NCBI RefSeq assembly: GCF_001605885.1
Contig: NZ_LRPE01000039.1
Coordinates: 372,001 to 436,000, forward strand
DNA length: 64,000 nt
Direction: 5' to 3'
From: Acinetobacter lactucae
GTDB taxonomy: Bacteria; Pseudomonadota; Gammaproteobacteria; Pseudomonadales; Moraxellaceae
The translations under genes and the position numbers were made by a program. Of the stretch, positions 37,738 through 48,033 are shown piece by piece. Under the pieces are notes generated by a model. It saw nothing but the letters and a program-made list of their open reading frames with translations. It had not been told where the DNA came from and did not search any database. The stretch's first letter is position 1. Each line of letters opens with the position of its first letter.

Positions 37738-37928
37738 TTAATTATCCAGAAATATTTAACGAAGGTTAAAATAAAGACAAAACAAATTACGTGCCAAACC
37801 GCATATAAAATGGTGTAAAAATCGAGTATTTTTTAACTCAATGATTTTATAAATTAATTTTCTTTTTAATTAAATTATTTATAGTTGCTATCTATATTCC
37901 GTATCTGACTTTAATGGACCAAGAACTT

Positions 37929-37963
37929 AAAAAAGTGCACATGAACGATCTCAGTGCACTTTT
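37929..37963 (-). terminator. Terminator of the hut operon
   Basis: AAAAGTGCAC (37931-37940) pairs with GTGCACTTTT (37954-37963) around 13 bases; on the minus strand a U-run follows. It lies just after the hutG stop. Confidence 0.88.
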
Positions 37964-37988
37964 GAATTTCTACATTAAAAATTGTTTC

Positions 37989-38909
37989 TCAAGAAAACAA
38001 ATATTGATAAACAATGTATGCAGCCAACTTTGCAGTTCTATTGTCCAAATCAAATTTTGGATTGCACTCAGCAATATCTAACAGTTTGATTTTGCCAGTC
38101 TCTTGAATATGTTTAAAAATTGCTTCAAAAGTCGCTAAATCAATTCCTTTTACAGCAGGTGCACTTACTCCGGGTGCAACCGCGGCAGTAAATACATCTA
38201 AATCAATCGTAACGTACAAACAGTCCACTTTTTCAATAAAAGCATCAACCGCAGCAAGCACGTTGTTCAAGTTAAAAATATTAACCTCATGATCGCGCAA
38301 ATATGAACAATTCAGCGCATCGGCGGTATCAAACAAAACTTTAGTATTGGCATGGTTAGCGACCCCAATACATAAATAATTAAATTGTTTTTGATGCTGT
38401 TCGGAAAGTCGAGCTGCTTGTAAAAAAGGTGTGCCAGAAGTGGCATGCTCTGCTTCACGCAAATCGAAATGGGCATCGAAATTAATAATGCCTATTTTTT
38501 TATCTGGCGCGTGGGCTTGTACATATTGGAACAGGCCGCTAAAGCTGCCAAATGCAACTTCATGCCCACCGCCTAATACAATCGGTTTTAAATCATTTTG
38601 CAGGCTATTTGCGACTTGCTCAGCTAATTCGTTTTGGGCTTGTTCCAAATTGTCATATTCACAAGTGACCGTACCCAAATCGACAATACTGACCGGACGA
38701 TGAATCGGTAAATTAGCAAGTTGTGTGCGAATTGCATCTGGCGCATCGGCAGCACCGACTCGGCCTTTGTTACGCTTCACGCCCTCATCAGAGCTAAAAC
38801 CAATCAGCGCAAATTCGGCATGTTGAGTTTTGTTGACAATATGGTGAATACGTTGGTGTGCTTCACCCTCGCCATCATGGCGGCCTTGCCATTTAAATGT
38901 GTGGTTCAT
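37989..38909 (-). CDS. hutG: Formimidoylglutamase
   Basis: 306 residues, ureohydrolase (arginase) fold. Hydrolyses N-formimino-L-glutamate to glutamate and formamide, the last step of the four-enzyme hut route. The manganese ligands lie in GGGHEVAFG (about 113-121), NFDAHFDLRE, and TIDLDVFT with acids near 232. ATG 38909 is preferred over a longer in-frame start at 38942, which would overlap hutI. It is the last gene of the hut transcript, 10 bases after hutI. Confidence 0.95.
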   Translation of the reverse strand: MNHTFKWQGRHDGEGEAHQRIHHIVNKTQHAEFALIGFSSDEGVKRNKGRVGAADAPDAIRTQLANLPIHRPVSIVDLGTVTCEYDNLEQAQNELAEQVANSLQNDLKPIVLGGGHEVAFGSFSGLFQYVQAHAPDKKIGIINFDAHFDLREAEHATSGTPFLQAARLSEQHQKQFNYLCIGVANHANTKVLFDTADALNCSYLRDHEVNIFNLNNVLAAVDAFIEKVDCLYVTIDLDVFTAAVAPGVSAPAVKGIDLATFEAIFKHIQETGKIKLLDIAECNPKFDLDNRTAKLAAYIVYQYLFS

Positions 38910-38919
38910 ATGACACCGT

Positions 38920-40125
38920 TTAAAAAATAACTTCTTGTCCATGCTGAATCACTCGCTTAGGCAAATCTCCGCCAAGCCAGTAAACAATTTCAGATGGATG
39001 TTCAATATCCCAAGCGACAAAGTCAGCGACTTTACCTTGTTCCAAACTGCCGTGCGTTTGTTCTAAGCCGAGCGCTTGTGCGGCATGAATGGTGACACCC
39101 GCTAATGCTTGCTCTGGTGTTAAGCGGAACAGCGTGCTGCCCATGTTGAGCATTAAACGTAAAGAAAGTGCTGGAGATGTACCCGGGTTTAAATCACTCG
39201 ACAGCGCAATACGGACGCCATGTTTAATGAGACTTTCAATCGGTGGATATTGCGTTTCACGTAATAAATAAAACGCGCCCGGCAATAACACTGCAACCGT
39301 ACCCGACTCTGCCATGGCTTTGACATCATCTTCGGTCATGTACTCTAAATGGTCAGCCGATAAAGCTTGATAACGTGCCGCCAAGCTTGAACCACCTAAT
39401 GATGAGAGCTGTTCAGCATGGAGCTTAACAGGCAGACCCAATGATTGCGCCGTTTTAAAAACACGTTCAACCTGAGCAGGTGAAAATGCTAAATGCTCGC
39501 AGAACGCATCAACTGCATCGACTAAACCTTCGGCATGCAGTTTAGGCAGCATTTCCGTACAGATATGCTCGATATAAGCATCGCTTTGATCTTTGTACTC
39601 TGGCGGTAACGCATGTGCTGCTAAACAGGTACTTTTTACCGTCATCGGTAATTTTTCACCAATTTGACGGATCACACGGAGCATCTTGCGCTCATTTTCG
39701 TAATCAAGTCCGTAGCCAGACTTAATCTCAATGGTCGTTACACCATCTTGCTGCATGCAACGAATACGCTTAAGTGCTGAGCTCAGTAGCTGTTCTTCAC
39801 TTGCTTCACGCGTTGCACGCACTGTGCTGGCAATTCCACCACCGCTTGCTGCAATTTCAGCATAGCTCACACCTTGCAAGCGTTTTTCAAACTCAACGCT
39901 ACGGTTGCCACCAAACACACTATGTGTATGACAGTCGATGAACCCTGGGGTCACCCAAGCGCCATTTAAATCAACTGTTTCTGAATATGTGTCGGTAGGA
40001 AGTTGTTGTTGTTTTCCAATCCAGTGAATCAGATGCCCTTCTGTGACTATTGCAGCATCTTCAATGTAGGAATATTGCCCATTTTGCATGGTCGCAATGT
40101 GGCAATTTTGCCAAAGTTTTTTCAT
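38920..40125 (-). CDS. hutI: Imidazolonepropionase
   Basis: 401 residues, amidohydrolase fold; opens the ring of 4-imidazolone-5-propionate to formiminoglutamate. Metal-binding [15 protein letters not shown] near 70-84, [10 protein letters not shown] near 138-147, VKLHAEQLS near 242-250 and [11 protein letters not shown] near 318-328 are conserved. The start ATG 40125 has GAGGAAAGG a few bases upstream; a longer frame from 40155 is less likely. It lies between the permease and hutG. Confidence 0.96.
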   Translation of the reverse strand: MKKLWQNCHIATMQNGQYSYIEDAAIVTEGHLIHWIGKQQQLPTDTYSETVDLNGAWVTPGFIDCHTHSVFGGNRSVEFEKRLQGVSYAEIAASGGGIASTVRATREASEEQLLSSALKRIRCMQQDGVTTIEIKSGYGLDYENERKMLRVIRQIGEKLPMTVKSTCLAAHALPPEYKDQSDAYIEHICTEMLPKLHAEGLVDAVDAFCEHLAFSPAQVERVFKTAQSLGLPVKLHAEQLSSLGGSSLAARYQALSADHLEYMTEDDVKAMAESGTVAVLLPGAFYLLRETQYPPIESLIKHGVRIALSSDLNPGTSPALSLRLMLNMGSTLFRLTPEQALAGVTIHAAQALGLEQTHGSLEQGKVADFVAWDIEHPSEIVYWLGGDLPKRVIQHGQEVIF

Positions 40126-40176
40126 TCGCCTTTCCTCAAAACTGCCCAATAGCAATACTATCGGGCAGTTGACTTG

Positions 40177-41589
40177 TTAGCTTTCTATCTCGATATTTTG
40201 CGGAATTGAATTATTTTGCTTTCCCGAATTCTGCTGAGGTTTGACCCAAATACGATAAGCGATCATTAACAGAACAAGCCATGTGATTCCTACATAAATT
40301 GCAGGGCGTGAATCTGGGAAATATCCCATCATGACTAAAATGAACACCATAAAACCGATTGCAAAAGCAGGAGCATACGGCCAACCAATAACTGGGAAAT
40401 CCAATGCCTTAATTTCAGCAGTAGATAACTTACGGCGCATTGCGACTTGCGAAAGCAAGATCATGAGCCACACCCAAACGGTTGCGAAAGTTGCAATCGA
40501 TGCAATGATCATGAATACATTTTCAGGAATCAGGTAGTTCAGCACCACACCAATTAACAGCACGCCAGCCATAACCACTACAGTCATCCATGGCACACCA
40601 TTACGTGATAATTTTTGAAAAACTCGAGGCGCTTGACCACGGTTTGCCATGCCATAAAGCATACGACCAGCACCAAATACATCACTATTAATCGCTGAAA
40701 CAGCAGCAGTAATCACGACAATATTTAAAATTGTAGCTGCTGATTGAATGCCTAAATTCTCAAAAATCTGTACAAATGGACTACCTTGGCTACCAATTTG
40801 ATTCCATGGGAAAATCGACATTAGTACAAAAATGGTTAGTACGTAAAACAGTAAAATACGAACCGGAACAGCATTAATCGCTTTTGGCAAAGTTGTTTTC
40901 GGGTCTTGTGATTCACCAGCTGTGATACCAATAATTTCGATACCACCAAAAGCAAATACAACCACAGATAAACACGCAACCAAGCCTGCAATCCCATGTG
41001 GCATAAAGCCGTCATAAATCCATAAGTTTTGAATACCCGGTACCACACTGCTATGGTCAGCATGGAATCCATAGAACATTAAGCCTATTCCACCTAAAAT
41101 CATGGCAACAATGGCGCTCACCTTGACAATAGAAAGCCAAAACTCGAGTTCGCCAAAGACTTTAACGTGAATAAGGTTAATTGCACCCAAGAACATAATC
41201 AGCGATAGAATCCAGATCCACCGTGGTACATCGGGATACCAAAACCCCATGTAAATACCAAAAGCAGTGACATCAGCCAACGCCACAATGATCATCTCAA
41301 AAACATAAGTCCATCCCGTCGTAAAGCCAGCCAATGGACCAATGTACTGTGAAGCATAGTGGCTAAACGAACCAGAGACAGGGTTTTGGACAGCCATTTC
41401 ACCCAGTGCGCGCATAACGATATAAATTGCAATCCCTGCAACGATATACGCCAGTAATACTGAAGGCCCTGCCATTTTAATCGCAGTTGCCGAACCATAG
41501 AAAAGCCCAGTTCCAATTGCTGAGCCCAATGCCAAGAAACGAATGTGGCGGGTGTTCAATCCCCGCTGTAATGTGGAGTTTTGTGACAT
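40177..41589 (-). CDS. hutT: APC-family amino acid permease in the hut operon, probable histidine permease
   Basis: 470 residues, twelve hydrophobic segments, AAT/ProY-type member of the amino acid-polyamine-cation family. The core motifs [24 protein letters not shown] (about 20-45) and [14 protein letters not shown] are typical. The symbol hutT and a histidine substrate are inferred from its place between hutH and hutI, not from sequence. GGAG seven bases upstream of ATG 41589 supports the chosen start. It is related to the aroP-like permease at 50.3 kb. Confidence 0.85.
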   Translation of the reverse strand: MSQNSTLQRGLNTRHIRFLALGSAIGTGLFYGSATAIKMAGPSVLLAYIVAGIAIYIVMRALGEMAVQNPVSGSFSHYASQYIGPLAGFTTGWTYVFEMIIVALADVTAFGIYMGFWYPDVPRWIWILSLIMFLGAINLIHVKVFGELEFWLSIVKVSAIVAMILGGIGLMFYGFHADHSSVVPGIQNLWIYDGFMPHGIAGLVACLSVVVFAFGGIEIIGITAGESQDPKTTLPKAINAVPVRILLFYVLTIFVLMSIFPWNQIGSQGSPFVQIFENLGIQSAATILNIVVITAAVSAINSDVFGAGRMLYGMANRGQAPRVFQKLSRNGVPWMTVVVMAGVLLIGVVLNYLIPENVFMIIASIATFATVWVWLMILLSQVAMRRKLSTAEIKALDFPVIGWPYAPAFAIGFMVFILVMMGYFPDSRPAIYVGITWLVLLMIAYRIWVKPQQNSGKQNNSIPQNIEIES

Positions 41590-41653
41590 TATAATCTCCA
41601 ATCCTTGAGGATATTTAGTTAGATTCGGCCACTCCATGTGACCGTTTTATTAA

Positions 41654-43192
41654 TCACACTTCAGACAAACTAGGGAGTAGTTTTGGAATAAGTAACTCGT
41701 TTAAGCAGCCGCTTGAGAGTAATTCACTTGCTTGTTCAATATCAGGAGCAAAGAAACGGTCTTCACTGTAGTAAGGCACTTGAGCGCGCAAGATTTTACG
41801 AGCTTGTTCAAGTTTAGGCGAGCTTTTTAAGCCTTCACGGAAGTCTAGACCCTGACAAGCGCCTAACCATTCAACAGCTAAAATGCCACGGACGTTATCA
41901 GCCATATACCAAAGACGTTTACCCGCATTCGGAGCCATTGATACGTGGTCTTCTTGGTTAGCTGAAGTTGGCAAGCTATCAACACTTGCCGGATGTGCAA
42001 GCGCTTTGTTGTCGCTTGCAAGAGCAGCAGCGGTTACCTGAGCAATCATAAAGCCCGAGTTAACACCACCATTTGCCACCAAGAACGGTGGAAGTTGTGA
42101 CATGTGACGGTCCATCATCATTGAAATACGACGTTCAGACAGTGAACCAATTTCTGCAATTGCCAATGCTAAATTGTCGGCCGCCATTGCTACAGGTTCT
42201 GCATGGAAGTTACCACCAGAAATCACATCACCTTGTTCAGCAAAAACAAGCGGGTTATCAGATACAGCATTTGCTTCAATTTCTAATACTTCAGCAGCCT
42301 GACGGATTTGGGTTAAACATGCACCCATCACCTGTGGTTGGCAACGTAAAGAGTATGGGTCTTGAACTTTGCTACAGTCTTCGTGCGAATGTGCAATTTC
42401 ACTTGAGTCTGTTAATAGATCACGATAAGCCGCAGCCACATCAATTTGACCACGTTGACCACGTACTTCATGAATACGCGCATCGAATGGTGCACGTGAA
42501 CCCAGCATTGCTTCAACGCTTAATCCACCACAAACCGTTGCAGCAGCAAATAAATCTTCAGCTTCAAACAAGCCACGTAAAGCATAAGCGGTTGAAACTT
42601 GTGTACCGTTTAAAAGTGCTAAACCTTCTTTAGCTGCTAAAGAAATCGGTTCTAAACCTGCAACTTTTAAAGCTTCAACTGCTGGTAACCATTCACCCTT
42701 ATAACGCGCCTTACCTTCACCAAGTAACACTAAAGACATGTGTGCAAGGGGTGCCAAGTCACCTGAAGCCCCTACTGAACCTTTTAGTGGAATGTGTGGG
42801 TAAACTTCGGCATTAATTAAAGCCAACAAAGCATCAATCACTTTACGGCGAATACCAGAGAAACCACGCGCCAAGCTATTTGCTTTTAATAGAATAATTA
42901 GACGAACCATTGCATCATCAAGTGCTTCACCAACACCTGCCGCATGCGAAAGAACTAATGAACGCTGTAATTTTTCTAAATCTTCAGGAGCAATCTTGGT
43001 CGAAGCAAGTAAGCCAAAGCCCGTGTTAATACCGTAAGCTGTACGCCCTTCATTTACAATTTTCTCAACGCAAGCCACGCTTGCATTAATTGCAGATGAA
43101 GCACTTTCATCTAATTTAACTTTAATTGGGTTGAGGTAAGCTTGACGTAAATCGGCTAAGGTTAGTTTTCCCGGTTGGATCAGTAATTCCAT
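41654..43192 (-). CDS. hutH: Histidine ammonia-lyase
   Basis: 512 residues. Removes ammonia from histidine to give urocanate. The MIO cofactor arises from Ala142-Ser143-Gly144 in [22 protein letters not shown] (about 53-60) supplies the catalytic Tyr. In A. baumannii the enzyme is known to help free histidine-bound zinc together with the ZigA GTPase, whose gene is 5 kb away in this window. It is in the hut operon between hutU and the permease. Confidence 0.97.
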   Translation of the reverse strand: MELLIQPGKLTLADLRQAYLNPIKVKLDESASSAINASVACVEKIVNEGRTAYGINTGFGLLASTKIAPEDLEKLQRSLVLSHAAGVGEALDDAMVRLIILLKANSLARGFSGIRRKVIDALLALINAEVYPHIPLKGSVGASGDLAPLAHMSLVLLGEGKARYKGEWLPAVEALKVAGLEPISLAAKEGLALLNGTQVSTAYALRGLFEAEDLFAAATVCGGLSVEAMLGSRAPFDARIHEVRGQRGQIDVAAAYRDLLTDSSEIAHSHEDCSKVQDPYSLRCQPQVMGACLTQIRQAAEVLEIEANAVSDNPLVFAEQGDVISGGNFHAEPVAMAADNLALAIAEIGSLSERRISMMMDRHMSQLPPFLVANGGVNSGFMIAQVTAAALASDNKALAHPASVDSLPTSANQEDHVSMAPNAGKRLWYMADNVRGILAVEWLGACQGLDFREGLKSSPKLEQARKILRAQVPYYSEDRFFAPDIEQASELLSSGCLNELLIPKLLPSLSEV

Positions 43193-43279
43193 GTTGGCTT
43201 CCTAATTTTTTGCACTATATTCTGCTGAGACAGTGCTTTTCACAATTGCAAAAAGCACCGCCAGTTCTTCCGTGTATTT

Positions 43280-44956
43280 TTATTGCGTGATCATTGGCAA
43301 GTGTAGACCTTGCTCTTTCGCACAGTTAATCGCAATTTCATAACCGGCATCGGCATGACGCATAACACCTGTTGCAGGGTCATTGGTCAGTACGCGCGCA
43401 ATACGTGCAGCAGCTTCATCTGTACCATCACACACAATCACAACGCCTGAGTGTTGAGAGAAGCCCATACCTACACCACCACCGTGATGTAAAGACACCC
43501 AAGTTGCGCCGCCTGCTGTATTGAGCAACGCATTTAATAAAGGCCAGTCTGATACTGCGTCTGAGCCATCTTGCATTGCTTCAGTTTCACGGTTTGGACT
43601 TGCAACCGAACCTGAGTCTAAATGGTCACGACCAATCACAACTGGTGCAGACAATTCACCGCTACGAACCATTTCGTTAAATGCCAAACCAAGTTTTGCA
43701 CGTAAGCCTAAACCAACCCAGCAAATACGCGCTGGTAAACCTTGGAAGCTAATACGTTCACGTGCCATGTCTAACCAGTGATGTAAATGTTCATCATCAG
43801 GAATTAATTCTTTAACTTTGGCATCTGTTTTATAAATGTCTTCTGGGTCGCCAGAAAGCGCTGCCCAACGGAATGGACCAATACCGCGACAGAACAATGG
43901 ACGGATGTATGCAGGTACGAAACCAGGGAAATCAAAAGCGTTTGCTACGCCTTCATCTTTTGCCATTTGACGGATGTTGTTGCCATAGTCAAATGTTGGA
44001 ACACCCATTTTTTGGAAATCGAGCATCGCTTGTACGTGCTTCGCCATCGACTGTTTTGCAGCTTTTACAACAGCTTCTGGTTCAATTTTCGCACGTTCAC
44101 GGTATTCATCCCAAGTCCAACCTACTGGTAAGTAGCCATTAAGTGGATCGTGTGCACTTGTTTGGTCAGTTACCATGTCTGGGCGTACACCACGGCGTAC
44201 AAGCTCAGGTAAAATTTCAGCAGCATTACCATGAAGCGCGATTGAAATTGCTTTGCCTTCTTTTGTATAGCGGTCAATACGCGCCAAAGCGTCATCTAAA
44301 TCAGTCGCTTGTTCATCTACATAACGGGTACGTAAACGGAAATCGATACTTGCTTGTTGGCATTCAATGTTTAAAGAACACGCACCTGCAAGTGTTGCAG
44401 CTAAAGGCTGAGCACCACCCATACCACCTAAACCAGCAGTAAGAACCCAACGGCCTTTTAAATCACCGTTGTAGTGTTGGCGGCCTGCTTCAACGAAAGT
44501 TTCGTAAGTACCTTGTACAATGCCTTGGCTACCAATGTAGATCCATGAACCTGCTGTCATTTGACCGTACATTGCCAAAGCTTTTGCGTCTAACTCGTTG
44601 AAGTGTTCCCAGTTTGCCCAGTGCGGTACAAGGTTTGAGTTTGCAATTAAAACGCGTGGTGCATCTTTATGAGTTTTAAATACACCGACTGGTTTGCCTG
44701 ATTGAACTAATAACGTTTCATCAGTTTCAAGATTTTTTAAAGTATCTACAATTTTGTCGAAACATTCCCAGTTTCGTGCTGCGCGGCCAATACCACCGTA
44801 TACAACCAACTCTTTCGGGTTTTCTGCAACGTCCGGATCAAGGTTATTCATCAACATACGTAATGGAGCTTCAGTTAACCAACTTTTAGCCGTCAATTCA
44901 GTGCCGCGTGGCGCACGAATTTCTACATCACGAAATTTTGTTGTCATTGTTGTCAC
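43280..44956 (-). CDS. hutU: Urocanate hydratase
   Basis: 558 residues; NAD-dependent hydration of urocanate to imidazolonepropionate. Motifs: [12 protein letters not shown] near 53-64, [16 protein letters not shown] near 131-146, [14 protein letters not shown] (NAD site) near 173-186, and CGD-type [18 protein letters not shown]. The start is GTG 44956, with AGGAG at 44964-44968 seven bases upstream; an ATG three codons in lies too far from this site. It is the first gene of the hut structural operon and is preceded by a HutC-type palindrome. Confidence 0.95.
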   Translation of the reverse strand: MTTMTTKFRDVEIRAPRGTELTAKSWLTEAPLRMLMNNLDPDVAENPKELVVYGGIGRAARNWECFDKIVDTLKNLETDETLLVQSGKPVGVFKTHKDAPRVLIANSNLVPHWANWEHFNELDAKALAMYGQMTAGSWIYIGSQGIVQGTYETFVEAGRQHYNGDLKGRWVLTAGLGGMGGAQPLAATLAGACSLNIECQQASIDFRLRTRYVDEQATDLDDALARIDRYTKEGKAISIALHGNAAEILPELVRRGVRPDMVTDQTSAHDPLNGYLPVGWTWDEYRERAKIEPEAVVKAAKQSMAKHVQAMLDFQKMGVPTFDYGNNIRQMAKDEGVANAFDFPGFVPAYIRPLFCRGIGPFRWAALSGDPEDIYKTDAKVKELIPDDEHLHHWLDMARERISFQGLPARICWVGLGLRAKLGLAFNEMVRSGELSAPVVIGRDHLDSGSVASPNRETEAMQDGSDAVSDWPLLNALLNTAGGATWVSLHHGGGVGMGFSQHSGVVIVCDGTDEAAARIARVLTNDPATGVMRHADAGYEIAINCAKEQGLHLPMITQ

Positions 44957-44963
44957 AGGCGGA

Positions 44964-44968
44964 CTCCT
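44964..44968 (-). promoter_or_regulatory. Ribosome binding site of hutU
   Basis: AGGAG on the minus strand, seven bases before GTG 44956. It decides for the GTG start over the ATG at 44947. Confidence 0.75.
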
Positions 44969-45031
44969 TCCTTTGAGCTTACATCAGCAGAACATCTCTT
45001 GTTTCTGCATTTGTATAGTAATGTATTAACT

Positions 45032-45041
45032 TGTATATACA
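45032..45041. promoter_or_regulatory. HutC operator before hutU
   Basis: TGTATATACA is a perfect palindrome 76 bases upstream of the hutU start, close to the TGTATGTACA core of HutC sites described in other Proteobacteria. The same 10-mer stands before hutC at 46586-46595. Confidence 0.78.
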
Positions 45042-45149
45042 TCCATATACTACACAAATATTTTTCGGCGTGAAGAGGCTTGCTCGTATTTTTTTAAAAA
45101 TAATTAATAAGCTTATGAATTAAATTAATTTATTTTTATATTAAGCATA

Positions 45150-45187
45150 AAAAAAGCACATGTCTTTTCACGAGACATGTGCTTTTA
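45150..45187 (-). terminator. Terminator after hutD, between the hutCD and hutU transcripts
   Basis: AAAAGCACATGTCT (45152-45165) pairs with AGACATGTGCTTTT (45173-45186), a 14-base stem. It lies just past the hutD stop. Confidence 0.9.
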
Positions 45188-45208
45188 AATAAGCAAATTA
45201 CTTAAGTT

Positions 45209-45784
45209 TTAACGCTGAATTAGCTCAATAACATAACAACTTTTTGCCTGAGTTTGAGTAAAATGAACCGATGTTACACCAGTATTTTTTTCAATTTTTA
45301 AAGTTTCATGGGTAGCAAGCTGAACGGAATGATCATCCACATTTACTTCTGTCTCAGAACCATGATTGAAAATAAAAATCAGATCTGCCGAGCTAATAAA
45401 TGTCTGCTCCGCTGCATCATTTAACCACTGAAAACGGACATGAAACTTTGCAGGATCATAAATTAAATTTAAGTCCCGAATTGCCCCATCTACTAGTTCA
45501 CTTTGGACATGACTCTCACCATGAAAAGCAAGAATTTCACCTTGGTTCAGCTTTTTGGCAGCAAGATCATCGACATGCAAAATCATGCCCTGTCCATCGA
45601 GTACGCTAATAATGCGCTGCTTATTTGGAAATAGCGAAAATGGTCCAGAAGTAGTCACATCTGCCATCGAAATGCGCCAATCGAAGTCAGCCTCACCTTG
45701 GCTTCGAGCAATTTCTAAAGTAAAACCTGCACCATTTTTCCAAAGCATTTTTGTATATTGATCGGCCCTGATCAATTCAATCAT
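45209..45784 (-). CDS. hutD: HutD family protein
   Basis: 191 residues, cupin-like HutD family, usually coded with hut regulators; thought to temper pathway induction, though its molecular role is not settled. N-terminal YTKMLWKNGAGFTLEIARSQ, and RISMADVTTSGPFSLFP in the first 60 residues, mark the family. Its ATG overlaps the hutC stop by four bases (ATGA), so hutC-hutD are translationally coupled, and a terminator isolates them from hutU. Confidence 0.9.
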   Translation of the reverse strand: MIELIRADQYTKMLWKNGAGFTLEIARSQGEADFDWRISMADVTTSGPFSLFPNKQRIISVLDGQGMILHVDDLAAKKLNQGEILAFHGESHVQSELVDGAIRDLNLIYDPAKFHVRFQWLNDAAEQTFISSADLIFIFNHGSETEVNVDDHSVQLATHETLKIEKNTGVTSVHFTQTQAKSCYVIELIQR

Positions 45785-46533
45785 GGATTAAATTTCCCTT
45801 CGAGATAATAGCGGCTACCCGGATAGATCAAACGCGCACTTGAAATGAGCTGTTTGTTTGACCATGTACGACGACGAATCAATAAACATGGTTCAGCTTT
45901 GTTGATCTTCAACCATTTACACTCTTGAGCAGATGCTAAAACGGCCTCAACAATGTGCTCGCCTTCTGTCACGGGTGCTTTTGCCATGAGGTAAGCATTA
46001 GGCGTAATGGTTTTAAAATCTTGTTCTAAGTAATCTGGAATTAGTGCTGCATCAACTAAACGATCTTCGACCTGAACAGGTACATCATTTTCATAATGCA
46101 CAATAATCGAGTGAAATAATCTTTGCCCTTCGCGAGTCTGCATTAACACGCTTTGCTCTGCATTTGCATTAATTTGTTCTAAGACTAAAACTTCAGCGTG
46201 GTGCTTATGGTTTCGTGCAATAATCTCATCGGCGATATTATTAATCTGAAAAAGTGCAGTACGGCCTTGCCCTTCAGCAACGAAAGAACCAACGCCTTGA
46301 ATGCGAACCAATAAACCCTCAGTCGTTAATTCACGAAGCGCACGGTTTACAGTCATACGGCTACAGCCGAGTTGATTAACCAGTTCACTTTCCGAAGGAA
46401 TTTTTTTATTTACAGCCCACGAGCCTTCATAAATTTTTTGTGAAATCAGCTGTTTGACGCGTTGATATAGAGGAACTGGACTATCAGCTTCAATCGAAAG
46501 CTCAGCATGTTCTTGTTTTGATGTTCTGGGCAT
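45781..46533 (-). CDS. hutC: Histidine utilisation repressor HutC
   Basis: 250 residues, GntR/HutC family. A winged-helix domain (about 20-90: YQRVKQLISQKIYEGSW, IPSESELVNQLGCSRMTVNRALRELTTEGLLVRIQGVGSFV) precedes the UTRA ligand domain, which senses urocanate. It represses the hut genes. The TGTATATACA palindromes before hutC and hutU fit its sites, and the promoter at 46568-46596 suggests autorepression. It is cotranscribed with hutD. Confidence 0.95.
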   Translation of the reverse strand: MPRTSKQEHAELSIEADSPVPLYQRVKQLISQKIYEGSWAVNKKIPSESELVNQLGCSRMTVNRALRELTTEGLLVRIQGVGSFVAEGQGRTALFQINNIADEIIARNHKHHAEVLVLEQINANAEQSVLMQTREGQRLFHSIIVHYENDVPVQVEDRLVDAALIPDYLEQDFKTITPNAYLMAKAPVTEGEHIVEAVLASAQECKWLKINKAEPCLLIRRRTWSNKQLISSARLIYPGSRYYLEGKFNP

Positions 46534-46567
46534 AACAAATACTCAAAAAGGCGGCAGGCAAAAAGGT

Positions 46568-46596
46568 ATTTTAGTTGACATGCTATGTATATACAA
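46568..46596 (-). promoter_or_regulatory. hutC promoter
   Basis: On the minus strand: -35 TTGTAT (46591-46596), 17-base spacer, -10 TAAAAT (46568-46573). The HutC palindrome at 46586-46595 covers the -35 box. Confidence 0.65.
46586..46595. promoter_or_regulatory. HutC operator before hutC
   Basis: TGTATATACA, identical to the site before hutU. It overlaps the hutC -35 box and implies autorepression. Confidence 0.75.
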
Positions 46597-46886
46597 CCAC
46601 ATACAACATGTTAATTTATGAATTAAATAGATTTTAAAAAGTTTAAAAAATAAACATTGCTCAATAAGAGCTAATTTAAAGTTTTATGTAGAGAAATTCA
46701 AATATATTAAGCTTTTATCAATATTTATTTAATAGTTATTTCTGCTAAGCCTGTGCTCCATTCAAGGACGTGAAAAGTATAGTCTTTTCTAATTTACGAA
46801 ATGCTGCTTAAAATTTTTATTTAAAATAACTGATCGATAGTATTCTTCTGCCACACAGTATATTAATAAAACTGGAAGCACATCGA

Positions 46887-47999
46887 ATGCGTAATTATAA
46901 AATAGATATTCTTCGAGGAATTTCTATCCTTTTGGTTCTTTTACATCATTTTAATATTCCCTATAAACTTAAAGACACATGGTTAGGTTTTGATTTCTTA
47001 GGTGAAGCATTTAGCACAGTCATCGCAAGAAATGGAAATTATGGCGTCACCATGTTTTTTGTGATTTCAGGTTTTTTAATTACCCATCACACTTTAAAAA
47101 GAGATAAACAATTCTCCGCAATTAATCTCAAGCATTTTTATATCCGGCGGGCGGCGCGTATTTTACCGTGTCTAGGATTACTCATTTTAGGTGTAAGTGT
47201 GCTTGGGTCATTTGACTTAAAACCCTTTATAAACCAAGCCCCCAATGGCATTGAGGTTTCCTATCCACTAACAATTTTTGCAGCTTTAACCTTCTGGATG
47301 AATATCCTGATTATTAAATTTGGTTGGGTAAACTATGCTTTAGGCGTGTTGTGGTCGCTCTCTGTAGAAGAAGTTTTTTACTTTGTTTTTCCATTATTGT
47401 GCCTGCTCACGCGTAGTAATAAGGTCTTTATTGCGGTACTAATTGGAGTGATTTTGTACGGGCCTTATTTTAGATCTCTCCATTTTGGAGAAGAAAGCGG
47501 CGCCTATTTATATCATTATTTTTCGAGTTTTGATGGCATAGCAATTGGTTGTTTAACGGCGATTTTTTCTCATAAATATCAGCCAAATTGGCACTATAAA
47601 AAACCTCTTTCGTGGTTAATTATTTTGAGCATGACCGCTCTATATTTATATGCGCCAATTAAAGAAGTGAGTACTTGGGGTATCAGCTTATTTGCTCTTG
47701 CCACAGGCTTACTGATTTTGTGTTTTCAGCATCCTTCCGAAACACAAGCGCATAACCTATTTACCAAAGTGATGGTCTGGTTAGGGCAAAGAAGTTATGA
47801 AACTTATTTGTTTCATCTGGTTGTGCTGGGTCTTATGAAAGTTGCTTTTATTCCGACTCAAACCGACGCTAGCATCAAAATTATGCTTTTAATTGGCTAT
47901 CTGGTTTTGACTTTTATCATTAGCGCAGCGATTGAAAAATACTATTCCACACCGCTTAACAGCTATATTCGAAAGGTTTTTATTAAAGACAAATTATAA
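46887..47999 (+). CDS. OafA-type membrane acyltransferase
   Basis: 370 residues with about ten hydrophobic segments, acyltransferase family 3. The N-terminal MRNYKIDILRGISILLVLLHHFN supplies the RGI... and LLHH (His near 21) features, followed by MFFVISGFLITHH. Such proteins O-acetylate or succinylate surface sugars, peptidoglycan or LPS; the target is unknown. It is alone on the plus strand between hutC and zigA, and a hairpin terminator follows. Confidence 0.88.
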   Translation: MRNYKIDILRGISILLVLLHHFNIPYKLKDTWLGFDFLGEAFSTVIARNGNYGVTMFFVISGFLITHHTLKRDKQFSAINLKHFYIRRAARILPCLGLLILGVSVLGSFDLKPFINQAPNGIEVSYPLTIFAALTFWMNILIIKFGWVNYALGVLWSLSVEEVFYFVFPLLCLLTRSNKVFIAVLIGVILYGPYFRSLHFGEESGAYLYHYFSSFDGIAIGCLTAIFSHKYQPNWHYKKPLSWLIILSMTALYLYAPIKEVSTWGISLFALATGLLILCFQHPSETQAHNLFTKVMVWLGQRSYETYLFHLVVLGLMKVAFIPTQTDASIKIMLLIGYLVLTFIISAAIEKYYSTPLNSYIRKVFIKDKL

Positions 48000-48003
48000 A
48001 AAT

Positions 48004-48027
48004 AAGCCCCTTTAAAATAGGGGCTTT
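48004..48027. terminator. Bidirectional terminator between the acyltransferase and zigA
   Basis: AAGCCCC (48004-48010) pairs with GGGGCTT (48020-48026) around nine bases, with T after it on the plus strand and an A-rich lead for the minus strand. Confidence 0.82.
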
Positions 48028-48033
48028 ACTTTG

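Larger units (their letters stand above)
46534..46886. other. Intergenic region between hutC and the acyltransferase
   Basis: About 350 bases that hold the hutC promoter and operator near 46568-46596. The rest is AT-rich, with no gene; the acyltransferase promoter should lie near 46780-46860. Confidence 0.65.

Noticed and set aside
42073..42633. A 186-codon plus-strand frame antisense to hutH
   Set aside because: It lies wholly within the well-supported hutH gene, has no ribosome site and its translation is Gln/His-rich, typical of an antisense shadow.
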